Source: AG25 sp035604455
GTDB lineage: Bacteria > Gemmatimonadota > Gemmatimonadetes > Gemmatimonadales > GWC2-71-9
Assembly: GCA_035604455.1 (NCBI GenBank)
Contig: DATNIM010000153.1
Location: forward strand, 1 to 21,319
Length of the DNA: 21,319 nucleotides
Direction of reading: 5' to 3'
Under the pieces are notes generated by a model. That model had not been told where the DNA came from and did not search any database. It saw only the letters and a list, made by a program, of their open reading frames with translations. Numbering within the stretch: position 1 is the first letter of the stretch; each line of letters begins with the position of its first letter. The translations under genes were made by a program, and so were the position numbers. Positions 8,397 to 15,672 of this stretch are shown one piece after another.

Positions 8397-8404
8397 ACCC
8401 TTCA
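8389..8404 (+). promoter_or_regulatory. candidate direct repeat (CTTCA, 11-base period) before the cytochrome operon
   Basis: CTTCA occurs at 8389-8393 and again at 8400-8404, one helical turn apart. That spacing is typical of OmpR/PhoB-family operators, and an OmpR-family regulator is encoded in this window. The same half-site occurs as an inverted pair before the regulator gene (20158-20171). A 5-base word is short and the first copy overlaps the atpD stop, so chance is possible. Confidence 0.25.
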
Positions 8405-8445
8405 GAGATCAGAGCCGATCGTTCGCGCGAGGTCCGATGTAGGTC

Positions 8446-8457
8446 GCCGACGTCGGC
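8446..8457. promoter_or_regulatory. perfect 12-base palindrome before the dihaem lipoprotein gene
   Basis: GCCGACGTCGGC is a perfect inverted repeat 8 bases before the ATG at 8466. It could be an operator or could fold over the start region of the mRNA. GC-rich palindromes of this size are not rare in such DNA. Confidence 0.3.
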
Positions 8458-8465
8458 CGAGGTCA

Positions 8466-9140
8466 ATGGGAGACAATGTGCACACGATCCATCGGGCAGC
8501 ACTGGCGGCAGCGGGGTTCACGGTCGTGATCGGGATCGCAGGGTGCCAGCAGAATGCGCAACCGCCGGCGCCGCCGGCCCAGGCGGCGGGCGCGCCCAGT
8601 CGGAGCGATGTTCTGTTGGACGCAGCCGCCCGGATCGCCTTGCCCCCGCCCGGCCTCCAACCCATCGATCTCCCGGACCCGAACTCGCACGGGGCGCAGC
8701 TTGAAGCAAAGTACTGTGCGCAGTGTCATTCGCTGCCCGCACCTGCCGCGCACAGCGCGACAGATTGGCCGATCGTAAGCCGCCGCATGTGGCTCCGCAT
8801 GGAATCGCTCCCCGAGTCCCTGGGCGTTCAGGTTCCGTCGAACGCCGATCGCTTCGAGGTCCTCCAGTACCTCATCGCCAACTCGCTCAAGGTGAGCGGG
8901 TCGGTGCTGCCAGCCGGTAGCGGACGCGAGACGTTCGCCACGGTCTGCAGCCGCTGTCACGCGCTGCCGGATCCCCGCACGCACTCAAAAGCGGATTGGC
9001 CGATCGTGTTTGCACGCATGGAACGCAACATGGAACGCATGAAAGTGGCCCCGCCCGCGGGGCCGAAAGCTCAAGAGATTCTGGGCTACCTTCAGGCCAC
9101 CGCTGGTACCCCGCGTGCGGCGCGACCAGGTAGCGACTAG
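8466..9140 (+). CDS. dihaem c-type cytochrome lipoprotein
   Basis: A 224-residue exported cytochrome. A hydrophobic N terminus leads to the lipobox IAGC with Cys27, so it should be a lipid-anchored periplasmic or outer-membrane protein; residue +2 is Gln, which fits outer-membrane sorting. A Pro/Ala-rich linker follows. Haem sites are CAQCH (84-88) and CSRCH (161-165). The two haem modules are internal duplicates: each runs CxxCHxLPxPxxHSxxDWPIVxxRM, then another Met, so His/Met ligation is plausible. The start is ambiguous: ATG 8466 has a weak GAGG close by, while the in-frame GTG at 8478 has GGGAG five bases upstream. Gene order suggests an electron shuttle for the conduit encoded downstream. 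It is not translationally coupled to the next gene (24-base gap). Confidence 0.88.
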   Translation: MGDNVHTIHRAALAAAGFTVVIGIAGCQQNAQPPAPPAQAAGAPSRSDVLLDAAARIALPPPGLQPIDLPDPNSHGAQLEAKYCAQCHSLPAPAAHSATDWPIVSRRMWLRMESLPESLGVQVPSNADRFEVLQYLIANSLKVSGSVLPAGSGRETFATVCSRCHALPDPRTHSKADWPIVFARMERNMERMKVAPPAGPKAQEILGYLQATAGTPRAARPGSD

Positions 9141-9150
9141 CACGCAGGTA

Positions 9151-9157
9151 GGGAGGA
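9151..9157 (+). promoter_or_regulatory. ribosome binding site of the nine-haem lipoprotein
   Basis: GGGAGGA lies seven bases before the ATG at 9165, which fixes the start. It is the only strong Shine-Dalgarno site in the four-gene overlapping unit that follows. Confidence 0.75.
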
Positions 9158-9164
9158 CCAGCAT

Positions 9165-10733
9165 ATGAAGCTCAGCTACGCAGTCTCGGTCGCAGCCATC
9201 GCGCTCGCGGCGTGTACCACGAACCAAATTCAGTATTTGACGCGGCCGCCGTTCAATCCGCCCGTCGACTCGGCTGCGGGCTTCCTCGGGTTTTACACGG
9301 TCTCGACGAAGCAAACGACCTGCGGCAATTGCCACGTCGATCATCAAGCGACATGGGCCTTGACCAAGCACGCGGCGGCGCATGACGACCTCGCAGCCGC
9401 GGGGAGCGGCACGAACAAGTCGTGCATCGGGTGCCACGACGTGTCCGAGCAGGGCAACCTGGCCACGGGGCCAGCTGCGTTTAACAAGGTGCAGGACTCC
9501 ACCTACTACGACGTGCAGTGCGAGAACTGCCACGGGCCGGGCTACACGCACGCGACCAATCCGCAAATCACCAACGTGCCCCTCGCGCGGGTGGCGGTGG
9601 ACACCACGAAGTACGGATGCGGGGGGTGTCATACCGGCAACCACGAGCCATTTGTGCAGGAATGGCAGCAGTCGTTGCACTCAGTGCTCGTAGCGCCGGC
9701 TCAGGGCAACGCAGCGTGCATGTCCTGTCACGAGGGCAAGGCGGCCCTCGCCTCGTGGGGAGTGTACGCGATCTACCCCCATGCGGACTCGGTCACGAAC
9801 CTCCCGCAGACCTGCGTGGTGTGCCACGATCCGCACGGCTCGCCCAACACAGCACAACTACGGTTCCCGATCAACTCGCCCGATGAGAACGTGAACCTGT
9901 GCATGCACTGTCACGCGCGCACAGCGGAGCCGATCGTCGGCAACACCGCGACGAGCAGTCATGGCGGTCCGCACGCTCCGCAGGGGCCGATGATCGATGG
10001 GGTGGCGGGATATTTCCCGCCGGGGACGAGCTACGACACGACGCTCCTCACCACGAGCCACGGATCGTCGGCCAATCCCAATCTCTGCGCCGGCTGTCAC
10101 GTGTACGCGTTCACGGTGACGGACCAAGTGACGGGGGCGTTCAAGCTGTCGGTCGTCGGGCACTCGTTCTACCCGACGCCCTGCCTCGACAACACCGGTG
10201 CGCCAAATGGTCTCAACACCTGCGCGCGGCCGGGTGACGCGACGTTTACGCCCACGACGCGGTCATTCCTCGCATGCGCGGCCTCCGGCTGTCACGCGAG
10301 CACCGCGGCCGCTCAGTCGGCCTTCCAGGCAAACCGCGGGAACATCGCGTTGCTCGTGAACACGCTGTGGAACGACGTCAACGGGAATCAGAAGCTCGAT
10401 ACGTTCCCGATCGACTCGGGCTATCTGGCGCAGATCTATGAGAAGAACAAGGCGGACCTGACGAACGCGACCGCCGTCACGCCGGCCGAAGGCTGTCTCT
10501 TCGACGCCCAGATGCTGGGTGAGAATCTGGCCGCGAATGGCGACCGCTCCTACGGCGTCCACAACCCGTTCCTTGCTGCTGCGTTGCTGCAGTCGTGCAT
10601 CACGGAGCTGCAAGGACAGTACGCCTACTTGGCGCCGCCGCCGCCTATGGTGCAGGCGATCCTCGACGGCCCGCTCGCCGGACTCCGGTCCGTGCCCAAA
10701 CGGGCCGAGGCGGCGATGCGGGTAGGACGGTGA
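9165..10733 (+). CDS. multihaem c-type cytochrome lipoprotein (8 CXXCH + 1 CX4CH)
   Basis: A 522-residue lipoprotein with a short signal and lipobox LAAC at Cys17 (+2 is Thr, so outer-membrane sorting is likely). Haem sites begin at Cys 53, 87, 119, 152, 185, 217, 246 and 308 (all CXXCH), plus an atypical CAASGCH at 371-377. The pair near 217-250 (CVVCHDPHGS then CMHCH) matches the doubled-CXXCH style common in extracellular cytochromes. After the last haem comes an EF-hand-like loop DVNGNQKLD (about 404-412) and the segment YGVHNPFLAAALL, which resembles HNP-x-x segments near the C termini of multihaem reductases. I do not recognise a named family. By position and anchor it is the best candidate for the outermost, cell-surface element of the conduit. 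Its stop overlaps the next gene (GTGA). Confidence 0.88.
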   Translation: MKLSYAVSVAAIALAACTTNQIQYLTRPPFNPPVDSAAGFLGFYTVSTKQTTCGNCHVDHQATWALTKHAAAHDDLAAAGSGTNKSCIGCHDVSEQGNLATGPAAFNKVQDSTYYDVQCENCHGPGYTHATNPQITNVPLARVAVDTTKYGCGGCHTGNHEPFVQEWQQSLHSVLVAPAQGNAACMSCHEGKAALASWGVYAIYPHADSVTNLPQTCVVCHDPHGSPNTAQLRFPINSPDENVNLCMHCHARTAEPIVGNTATSSHGGPHAPQGPMIDGVAGYFPPGTSYDTTLLTTSHGSSANPNLCAGCHVYAFTVTDQVTGAFKLSVVGHSFYPTPCLDNTGAPNGLNTCARPGDATFTPTTRSFLACAASGCHASTAAAQSAFQANRGNIALLVNTLWNDVNGNQKLDTFPIDSGYLAQIYEKNKADLTNATAVTPAEGCLFDAQMLGENLAANGDRSYGVHNPFLAAALLQSCITELQGQYAYLAPPPPMVQAILDGPLAGLRSVPKRAEAAMRVGR

Positions 10734-12676
10734 GGTTGGTCGGCCTCAACGTTTGGCCCGGCCCCGCGGACGTCTCAGTCCACGGGGCCGGCGTCGTTCA
10801 GCACGCCGTGGTGGGCCCGCCACCGCTCCCGGGCGGCGTGGCGACCGTGCTCCGATTCCTGTTCAACCTGCCGCAGTGGTTCCAGATCGCGGGCTTCATC
10901 GTGGGCGTGCTGGTGGCGATCGCCGTGCTCGCTCTCCTGTGGAGCTACCGCCGCGCGATCGGCAGCTGGATCACGACGCGCCGCAGGCAGGTGCAGCTCG
11001 CACTCGGGGCCCTGGTCACGGTCTTTCTACTTGGATCTGCCGTGGTGGGGGCTGCGGGCTATCACTACGTCGAGCACGAGAATGCCTTCTGCACCGGGTG
11101 CCACATCATGGCGCGGCCGTTTCAGCGCTTCGCCGGGTCGAAACACGATTCGCTCGAGTGTCATACGTGCCACCAGCAGTCGATGTTCGCGAACATGCGT
11201 CAACTCTACCTCTGGGTCGCAGAGCGACCGCAAGAGATCGGCCCCCACGCCAAGGTGCCGACCCGGGTGTGCGCACGGTGTCACGAACAAGGGGCGGCCA
11301 AGGAAACCTGGCAACGGATTGCGTCGACGGCCGGACACCGTACGCACCTGCAGTCGGATTCGAGCGCCCTGCGGGGCGTGCAATGCGTCACGTGCCACGG
11401 CTACCAGGTACACCGCTTCGTGCCCGTGGACTCTACCTGCGCGCAAGCAGGCTGCCACGTGACCGTGCAGATCAAGTTGGCGAAGATGCGCGACCAGACC
11501 GATTTGCACTGCATCCTCTGCCACCAATTCACCGCCGAAGTCCCGGCCCTCGCGGCCTACGACTCAGCCCGCGGGACGCTCGTCCCCGGGATGAAGCAGT
11601 GTCTGGGCTGTCACGAGATGCGAGCGGTGCTCGCCGAGTTCGACCCGGCCAAGGATCCCCATCGAGGCCAGTGCGGCGACTGCCACAATCCGCACACCCA
11701 GGCCACGCCGGCCGAGGCGGCGCTCACCTGCGCGTCGGCCAAGTGCCACGCCGACTGGCGGTCGGATCCCTTTCACATCGGGACGAACCACCGGGCTGTG
11801 AATGAGAAGTGCACGCTCTGCCACGAGCCCCACCACGCGAAGGTGGACCCGAGCGACTGCGCTGGGTGTCACGCGGCCGTGCGGGCGCGGCGTGCCGGAA
11901 AGCACTTGACACCACCGCTGCCATTCGACACCGCTGCCGCCCTGCATCGGGTGGCGCTCCGCTCCGGGCTGTCACCGGGACTCGGGCCAGCGGGGCACGG
12001 ACCTTTTTTCGCTGATCCGCCGCCGGAGGGCGACCCGAGCGGCGGCGCAGCCGCCGCCGATTCGTTCCCGCACGACCGGCACAAGAGCCTGGCCTGCATC
12101 ACGTGCCACAAGTCGAACGCGGCCCACGGCGAGCTGACCTTCGACCGCCCGCGCGGCTGCCAGATCTGCCACCACCAGGCGCCCCAGGCGACCGACTGCT
12201 CGACCTGCCACCAAGCGTCAGAACTCGCTCCGGAGTCCGTGAGCGTCCGCGTCCAGGTTGCCGGACAGACGGCGCACGAGCATCGGGCGCTTTTTCTTCA
12301 CGCGACGCACACGAGCGTGAAATGTGCGACCTGCCACACGACCCCGGCCACGCTCGATCCTGCCCCCTTAGTCCTCGCCTGTGCCGCCTGTCACGACGAT
12401 CACCACACGGCCGGACGCCGCTGCGACGCGTGTCACACCGACGCGGGCCCGGACATCCGGGCAGCGCACGCGCCGCCCATCGACGCCCACACGAACTGCG
12501 ATGCATGTCACACGCCGACGATCGTCGCGCACCTGGTACCGGACCGCGAACTGTGTCTCGCCTGTCACCCAGCCCAGCGGGACCATCATCCAGACCGGGA
12601 ATGCACGCCGTGCCATTTCCAGGCGTCGCCTGACGCCTTCGCTCAACACCTGCGTCGCGCGCCGGCCGGCTCATGA
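10730..12676 (+). CDS. inner-membrane NapC/NirT-like multihaem cytochrome, about 20 haems
   Basis: A 648-residue membrane cytochrome. Two hydrophobic helices (about 51-72 and 88-111) flank a positively charged loop RRAIGSWITTRRR, which puts the haem domain in the periplasm. Directly after helix 2 comes ENAFCTGCHIM, then CHTCH at 144-148, the NapC/NirT/NrfH pattern of a quinol dehydrogenase. In all there are 18 CXXCH sites (first Cys at 121, 144, 181, 219, 261, 291, 315, 361, 377, 456, 477, 490, 532, 551, 565, 590, 609, 625) and two CX4CH sites (237, 334). A haem-free linker (about 385-450) separates 11 N-terminal from 9 C-terminal haems. NapC/NirT proteins usually carry four to seven haems, so this is a greatly extended form. 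The start is GTG in a GTGA overlap; an in-frame ATG upstream lies inside the previous gene. The stop overlaps the porin gene. Confidence 0.87.
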   Translation: MRLVGLNVWPGPADVSVHGAGVVQHAVVGPPPLPGGVATVLRFLFNLPQWFQIAGFIVGVLVAIAVLALLWSYRRAIGSWITTRRRQVQLALGALVTVFLLGSAVVGAAGYHYVEHENAFCTGCHIMARPFQRFAGSKHDSLECHTCHQQSMFANMRQLYLWVAERPQEIGPHAKVPTRVCARCHEQGAAKETWQRIASTAGHRTHLQSDSSALRGVQCVTCHGYQVHRFVPVDSTCAQAGCHVTVQIKLAKMRDQTDLHCILCHQFTAEVPALAAYDSARGTLVPGMKQCLGCHEMRAVLAEFDPAKDPHRGQCGDCHNPHTQATPAEAALTCASAKCHADWRSDPFHIGTNHRAVNEKCTLCHEPHHAKVDPSDCAGCHAAVRARRAGKHLTPPLPFDTAAALHRVALRSGLSPGLGPAGHGPFFADPPPEGDPSGGAAAADSFPHDRHKSLACITCHKSNAAHGELTFDRPRGCQICHHQAPQATDCSTCHQASELAPESVSVRVQVAGQTAHEHRALFLHATHTSVKCATCHTTPATLDPAPLVLACAACHDDHHTAGRRCDACHTDAGPDIRAAHAPPIDAHTNCDACHTPTIVAHLVPDRELCLACHPAQRDHHPDRECTPCHFQASPDAFAQHLRRAPAGS

Positions 12677-14193
12677 GGACGCAGGCGACGGCGCTCTTGC
12701 TCGCATTCCTCGGGTCGGCGCTCGCCGCGCGGGCGAGAGCGCAGGGCTATCTCGTCCGGCTCGATACCCGTGCCCAGGCCGTCCAGTACCGCGGCGTCAC
12801 AGCGGACAGCGTCCTCGCTACCGATACCGTGACGAGTTCGACCGGCGGGCCGGTCACCTCGGACGGCTATGCCGTGAGCTGCCTTTCCGGCAGCGCCTAC
12901 TGCAGCTTCTACCGTGCGGGGCCGATCCTTTCGGGCGCCCCGGTCACGACAACGGCTGACATCTCGTTGTGGGGATTCGGCATCCCTGGGCTCTCGTTCC
13001 GAGCGACCGCCCGGATGGGTTCCTCAATCGGGAACGCGACGGCGTGGCCCGGCGTGGAGCCCGCGACCCAGCTGCTCGAAGGCTACGCGCAGTATGCGAC
13101 CGAGCACCTGAGCGTGCAGGTCGGGCGTCAGTCGATGTCCTCCCGGCTCGGCTTCATGGGGTTCGACGGAGGGATGGTCACGCTGCGCGACCCCCAGCGG
13201 GGTCTCGACCTGATCGGCTACGGCGGCTGGGGACTCACCGACGGCGACGTGTTGCCGGTGACGAGCCCCACGACGAATCCGCTTGACAATTTTCAGCCGC
13301 CAGACCGACAGCTCGTGGCGGGCGCCCAGGCCGGTTGGACGAGCACGCGCGTCGACATCCGCGCAAACTATCTGCGCGAGGTGGACCCGAGCGTCGACTA
13401 CTTCGTCTCCGAACGCGCCGGGCTCGACGTTTCGATTCGTCCCCACCGCGACTGGACGCTCACGGGCGGGGCCGACTACGACCTGGCCGAAGAGTTCTGG
13501 GGCAGTGCGGAAGCGACTCTATCATATCTGGCCGCGAACGGCCGGGGGTATGCATCGCTCGGGATCCGCAGTTACCGTCCGCATTTCGACCTCTGGACGA
13601 TCTGGGGCGCGTTCTCACCCGTGCCCTATCACGCCGTCGACGCCACGGCGTCCTTCAGCCCGATCGATCGTCTCCGGCTCCGAGCCAACGGCGAGCACTA
13701 CGCCTACGACGACGCAGGTGTGTCGACACCGCTCGTCTCATTTGAGACGACGGGCTGGCGCTTCGGTTGGGGAGCCACGGTCACGGTCGCGCCGCAATGG
13801 ATGCTGGACGGGGGATACCACGCGGAATTCGGGCCCGGGGCCTCGTCCAGGGGATTTGAAGGCGCCGTCACATTCACCAAGCATTCGCTTACGCTGAGCG
13901 CGCAAGCGGGGACCGTAGATGTCCCGCTCGAGTTCCGTTTCGACGACGCCTCCGTGTGGCAGTACGGCGTCAGCGCCCAGTGGCGGACGTCGTCTCGGGT
14001 GAACGTGGGCCTCGACGCCAGCCGTTACGTCGAGGACCGCCAGCGCCCGGACGCGGCCGCGTTCGATTGGAATCAAGTGTGGATCGACGCCCGCGTGAGC
14101 CTGCTGCTGGGCGGGGGTGCGGGGAGCGCGAGCGATCTCCAGCACCTGCCGTCCGCCGTGCGTCGGATGCCGGGCGGACGCGAGGCGCCGTGA
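12673..14193 (+). CDS. outer-membrane beta-barrel protein (putative conduit porin)
   Basis: A 506-residue protein with a signal peptide (MRTQATALLLAFLGSALAARARAQ, cut near 23-25). The rest has alternating polar/hydrophobic strands ended by aromatic residues, Gly/Asp/Asn-rich turns and no hydrophobic helices, as expected for a beta-barrel. It contains no haem motif. The segment GRQSMSSRLGFMGFDGG (about 153-169) resembles a turn seen in large bacterial porins. Two cysteines, C70 and C77, sit in an early loop and could form a disulfide. The gene lies between two multihaem cytochromes and overlaps both by 4 nt (ATGA at 12673, GTGA at 14190). That arrangement implies a porin-cytochrome role like MtrB, PioB or Geobacter Omb proteins, though I see no direct sequence signature of those families. 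It is somewhat shorter than MtrB (about 650-700 residues). Confidence 0.8.
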   Translation: MRTQATALLLAFLGSALAARARAQGYLVRLDTRAQAVQYRGVTADSVLATDTVTSSTGGPVTSDGYAVSCLSGSAYCSFYRAGPILSGAPVTTTADISLWGFGIPGLSFRATARMGSSIGNATAWPGVEPATQLLEGYAQYATEHLSVQVGRQSMSSRLGFMGFDGGMVTLRDPQRGLDLIGYGGWGLTDGDVLPVTSPTTNPLDNFQPPDRQLVAGAQAGWTSTRVDIRANYLREVDPSVDYFVSERAGLDVSIRPHRDWTLTGGADYDLAEEFWGSAEATLSYLAANGRGYASLGIRSYRPHFDLWTIWGAFSPVPYHAVDATASFSPIDRLRLRANGEHYAYDDAGVSTPLVSFETTGWRFGWGATVTVAPQWMLDGGYHAEFGPGASSRGFEGAVTFTKHSLTLSAQAGTVDVPLEFRFDDASVWQYGVSAQWRTSSRVNVGLDASRYVEDRQRPDAAAFDWNQVWIDARVSLLLGGGAGSASDLQHLPSAVRRMPGGREAP

Positions 14194-15593
14194 GACCCGC
14201 CGCCGTCCTGCTCGTCACCGCACTCGGTCTCGGAACCTGTGGCGGCGTCGCGGCCCAACAAGCGAGCTTCGATCACACAAAGCACGCGAAGCTCTTTCCT
14301 TCTTGTATCGCGTGCCACGCCGGGGCGATTACCGCCAACGCATCACTGTGGCCGGACTCGGCGGGGTGCGGGGCGTGCCACGACGACAAGATCGAGCGCG
14401 CCGTGCGCTGGCAGGCGCCCCAGCCGGGGCGCTACAACCTTCGATTCGATCACCTCACGCACGCCGCGCACATGAAGGATCGCTCGGTCACCTGCGTCGC
14501 CTGCCATGCGGACGCGGGAGCGCCGTGGATGACCGTTCGCGGCCCGGTGCCGGAGCCGTGTTTGACTTGCCACGGCGTGCAGGCCGCGCACCTTGCGGCC
14601 CCTGATTCAGCCTGCGCCACGTGCCATCTCCCACTCGCCCAGGCTACGAGCCTCACGGCGACGGATGTCGCGCACTTCGACGCACCGCCCGACCACCAGC
14701 AACCGGGCTTCGCCACCGCAGCCGGTCACGGCGCGGCGGCGAAGCGGGCGAGTCCAGTCGCGGCCAGCTGCGCGACCTGCCACGCCCGCGATTTCTGTCT
14801 CCAATGTCATGTCGACGCGCCTGAGCGCACCACAATCCAGGCGCTCGCGCCCGATCCCCGCTCGACGGCCATCGTCGCCCGTCTGGCCGCGCCGCCGAGC
14901 CACGGCGAGCCTGGGTTTCTCGGGACACACGGCGGCCTGTCGAGGCGGGCCCCCGAAACGTGCGGCACGTGCCACACCCGGGAGAGTTGTCTCTCGTGCC
15001 ACCTCGGCAAGCCCGCCGTCGCGGCGAAGTTGCCACCCGCCGGCCCGGGGCGCAGCGCCGGCGCGGCAATCGTCCGCCGGGCGCCACCATCCCACGCCGA
15101 GGGGTTCCTTGCGCGCCACGCGGCCGACGCTCGGACCGGGCAGGCCAACTGCGTCGGGTGCCACGTGCGTGCCGACTGCCTCGAATGCCATCGGCCCGAC
15201 GCCGGTCGCGCGGCGGGATACCATCCCGCGGGGTTTCTCGCGCGCCACCCCGCTGCCGCCTACGGCCGCGAGACCTCCTGCAGCGATTGCCATGCGACAG
15301 GCAGCTTCTGCTCGACCTGCCACACGCGTGCCGGTCTGACGGCCCGAGGTCCGCTCGAGCCCGGGTACCATGACGCCAACACGTTCTTCATCGCGGGGCA
15401 CGGCGGAGCCGCGCGCCAGAGCCTCGAGACGTGCGTGACGTGCCACACCGAGCGCGATTGCCTTCAGTGCCACTCGGCCGTGGCAGGACGGCACTTCAAC
15501 CCTCACGGGCCGGGGTTCAACGCCGCCGTCCTGCTCAAGAAGAACCCGCAGATGTGCACGGCCTGCCACGGCGAGAACATCCCCAGTCAGTGA
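14190..15593 (+). CDS. secreted 16-haem c-type cytochrome with dihaem repeats
   Basis: A 467-residue protein with a cleavable signal peptide (cut near GVAAQ, about 22-24). A mature N-terminal FDHTKH segment recalls class III/c7 cytochromes. There are 16 CXXCH sites, first Cys at 39, 60, 102, 124, 142, 194, 203, 258, 267, 321, 330, 364, 374, 415, 424 and 456. Sites 6-15 form five tandem dihaem modules with the pattern P-P-x-H-x-x-x-GF-x-x-x-H, then CxxCH-x4-CxxCH. No transmembrane helix or lipobox is convincing. It is translationally coupled to the porin, so I infer the periplasmic or barrel-inserted partner, like MtrA or PioA but larger (MtrA has ten haems). The start is GTG in a GTGA overlap; the longer open frame upstream is a porin shadow. 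Confidence 0.87.
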   Translation: MRPAAVLLVTALGLGTCGGVAAQQASFDHTKHAKLFPSCIACHAGAITANASLWPDSAGCGACHDDKIERAVRWQAPQPGRYNLRFDHLTHAAHMKDRSVTCVACHADAGAPWMTVRGPVPEPCLTCHGVQAAHLAAPDSACATCHLPLAQATSLTATDVAHFDAPPDHQQPGFATAAGHGAAAKRASPVAASCATCHARDFCLQCHVDAPERTTIQALAPDPRSTAIVARLAAPPSHGEPGFLGTHGGLSRRAPETCGTCHTRESCLSCHLGKPAVAAKLPPAGPGRSAGAAIVRRAPPSHAEGFLARHAADARTGQANCVGCHVRADCLECHRPDAGRAAGYHPAGFLARHPAAAYGRETSCSDCHATGSFCSTCHTRAGLTARGPLEPGYHDANTFFIAGHGGAARQSLETCVTCHTERDCLQCHSAVAGRHFNPHGPGFNAAVLLKKNPQMCTACHGENIPSQ

Positions 15594-15672
15594 GGACATT
15601 CTCAGGCCAGCTTCACCGACGCCTTAAGGCTGTGCTCGTAGGTTCGGGGTGCACAGTAGGGAGGTGATAACC
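15594..15672 (+). promoter_or_regulatory. hsp20 upstream region with strong ribosome binding site
   Basis: This 79-base gap ends with GGAGGTGAT (15659-15667), an extended Shine-Dalgarno match five bases before the ATG at 15673. The site selects that ATG over the in-frame GTG at 15649. The palindrome CCTTAAGG sits at 15622-15629. I see neither a CIRCE element nor a clear promoter. No terminator follows the cytochrome operon here. Confidence 0.5.

Noticed and set aside
8429..8464. Three AGGTC copies before the dihaem lipoprotein
   Set aside because: Spacings are irregular (11 and 19 bases) and the word is short; no consistent operator layout can be drawn.
14190..14263. Lipobox LGTC in the 16-haem protein
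   Set aside because: Thr at -1 is not a usual lipobox residue, and a normal signal peptidase I site (GVAAQ) follows a few residues later.
14607..15599. 330-residue open frame on the minus strand
   Set aside because: It lies exactly antisense to the 16-haem cytochrome, whose haem motifs and signal peptide are unmistakable; long antisense frames are expected in such GC-rich DNA.
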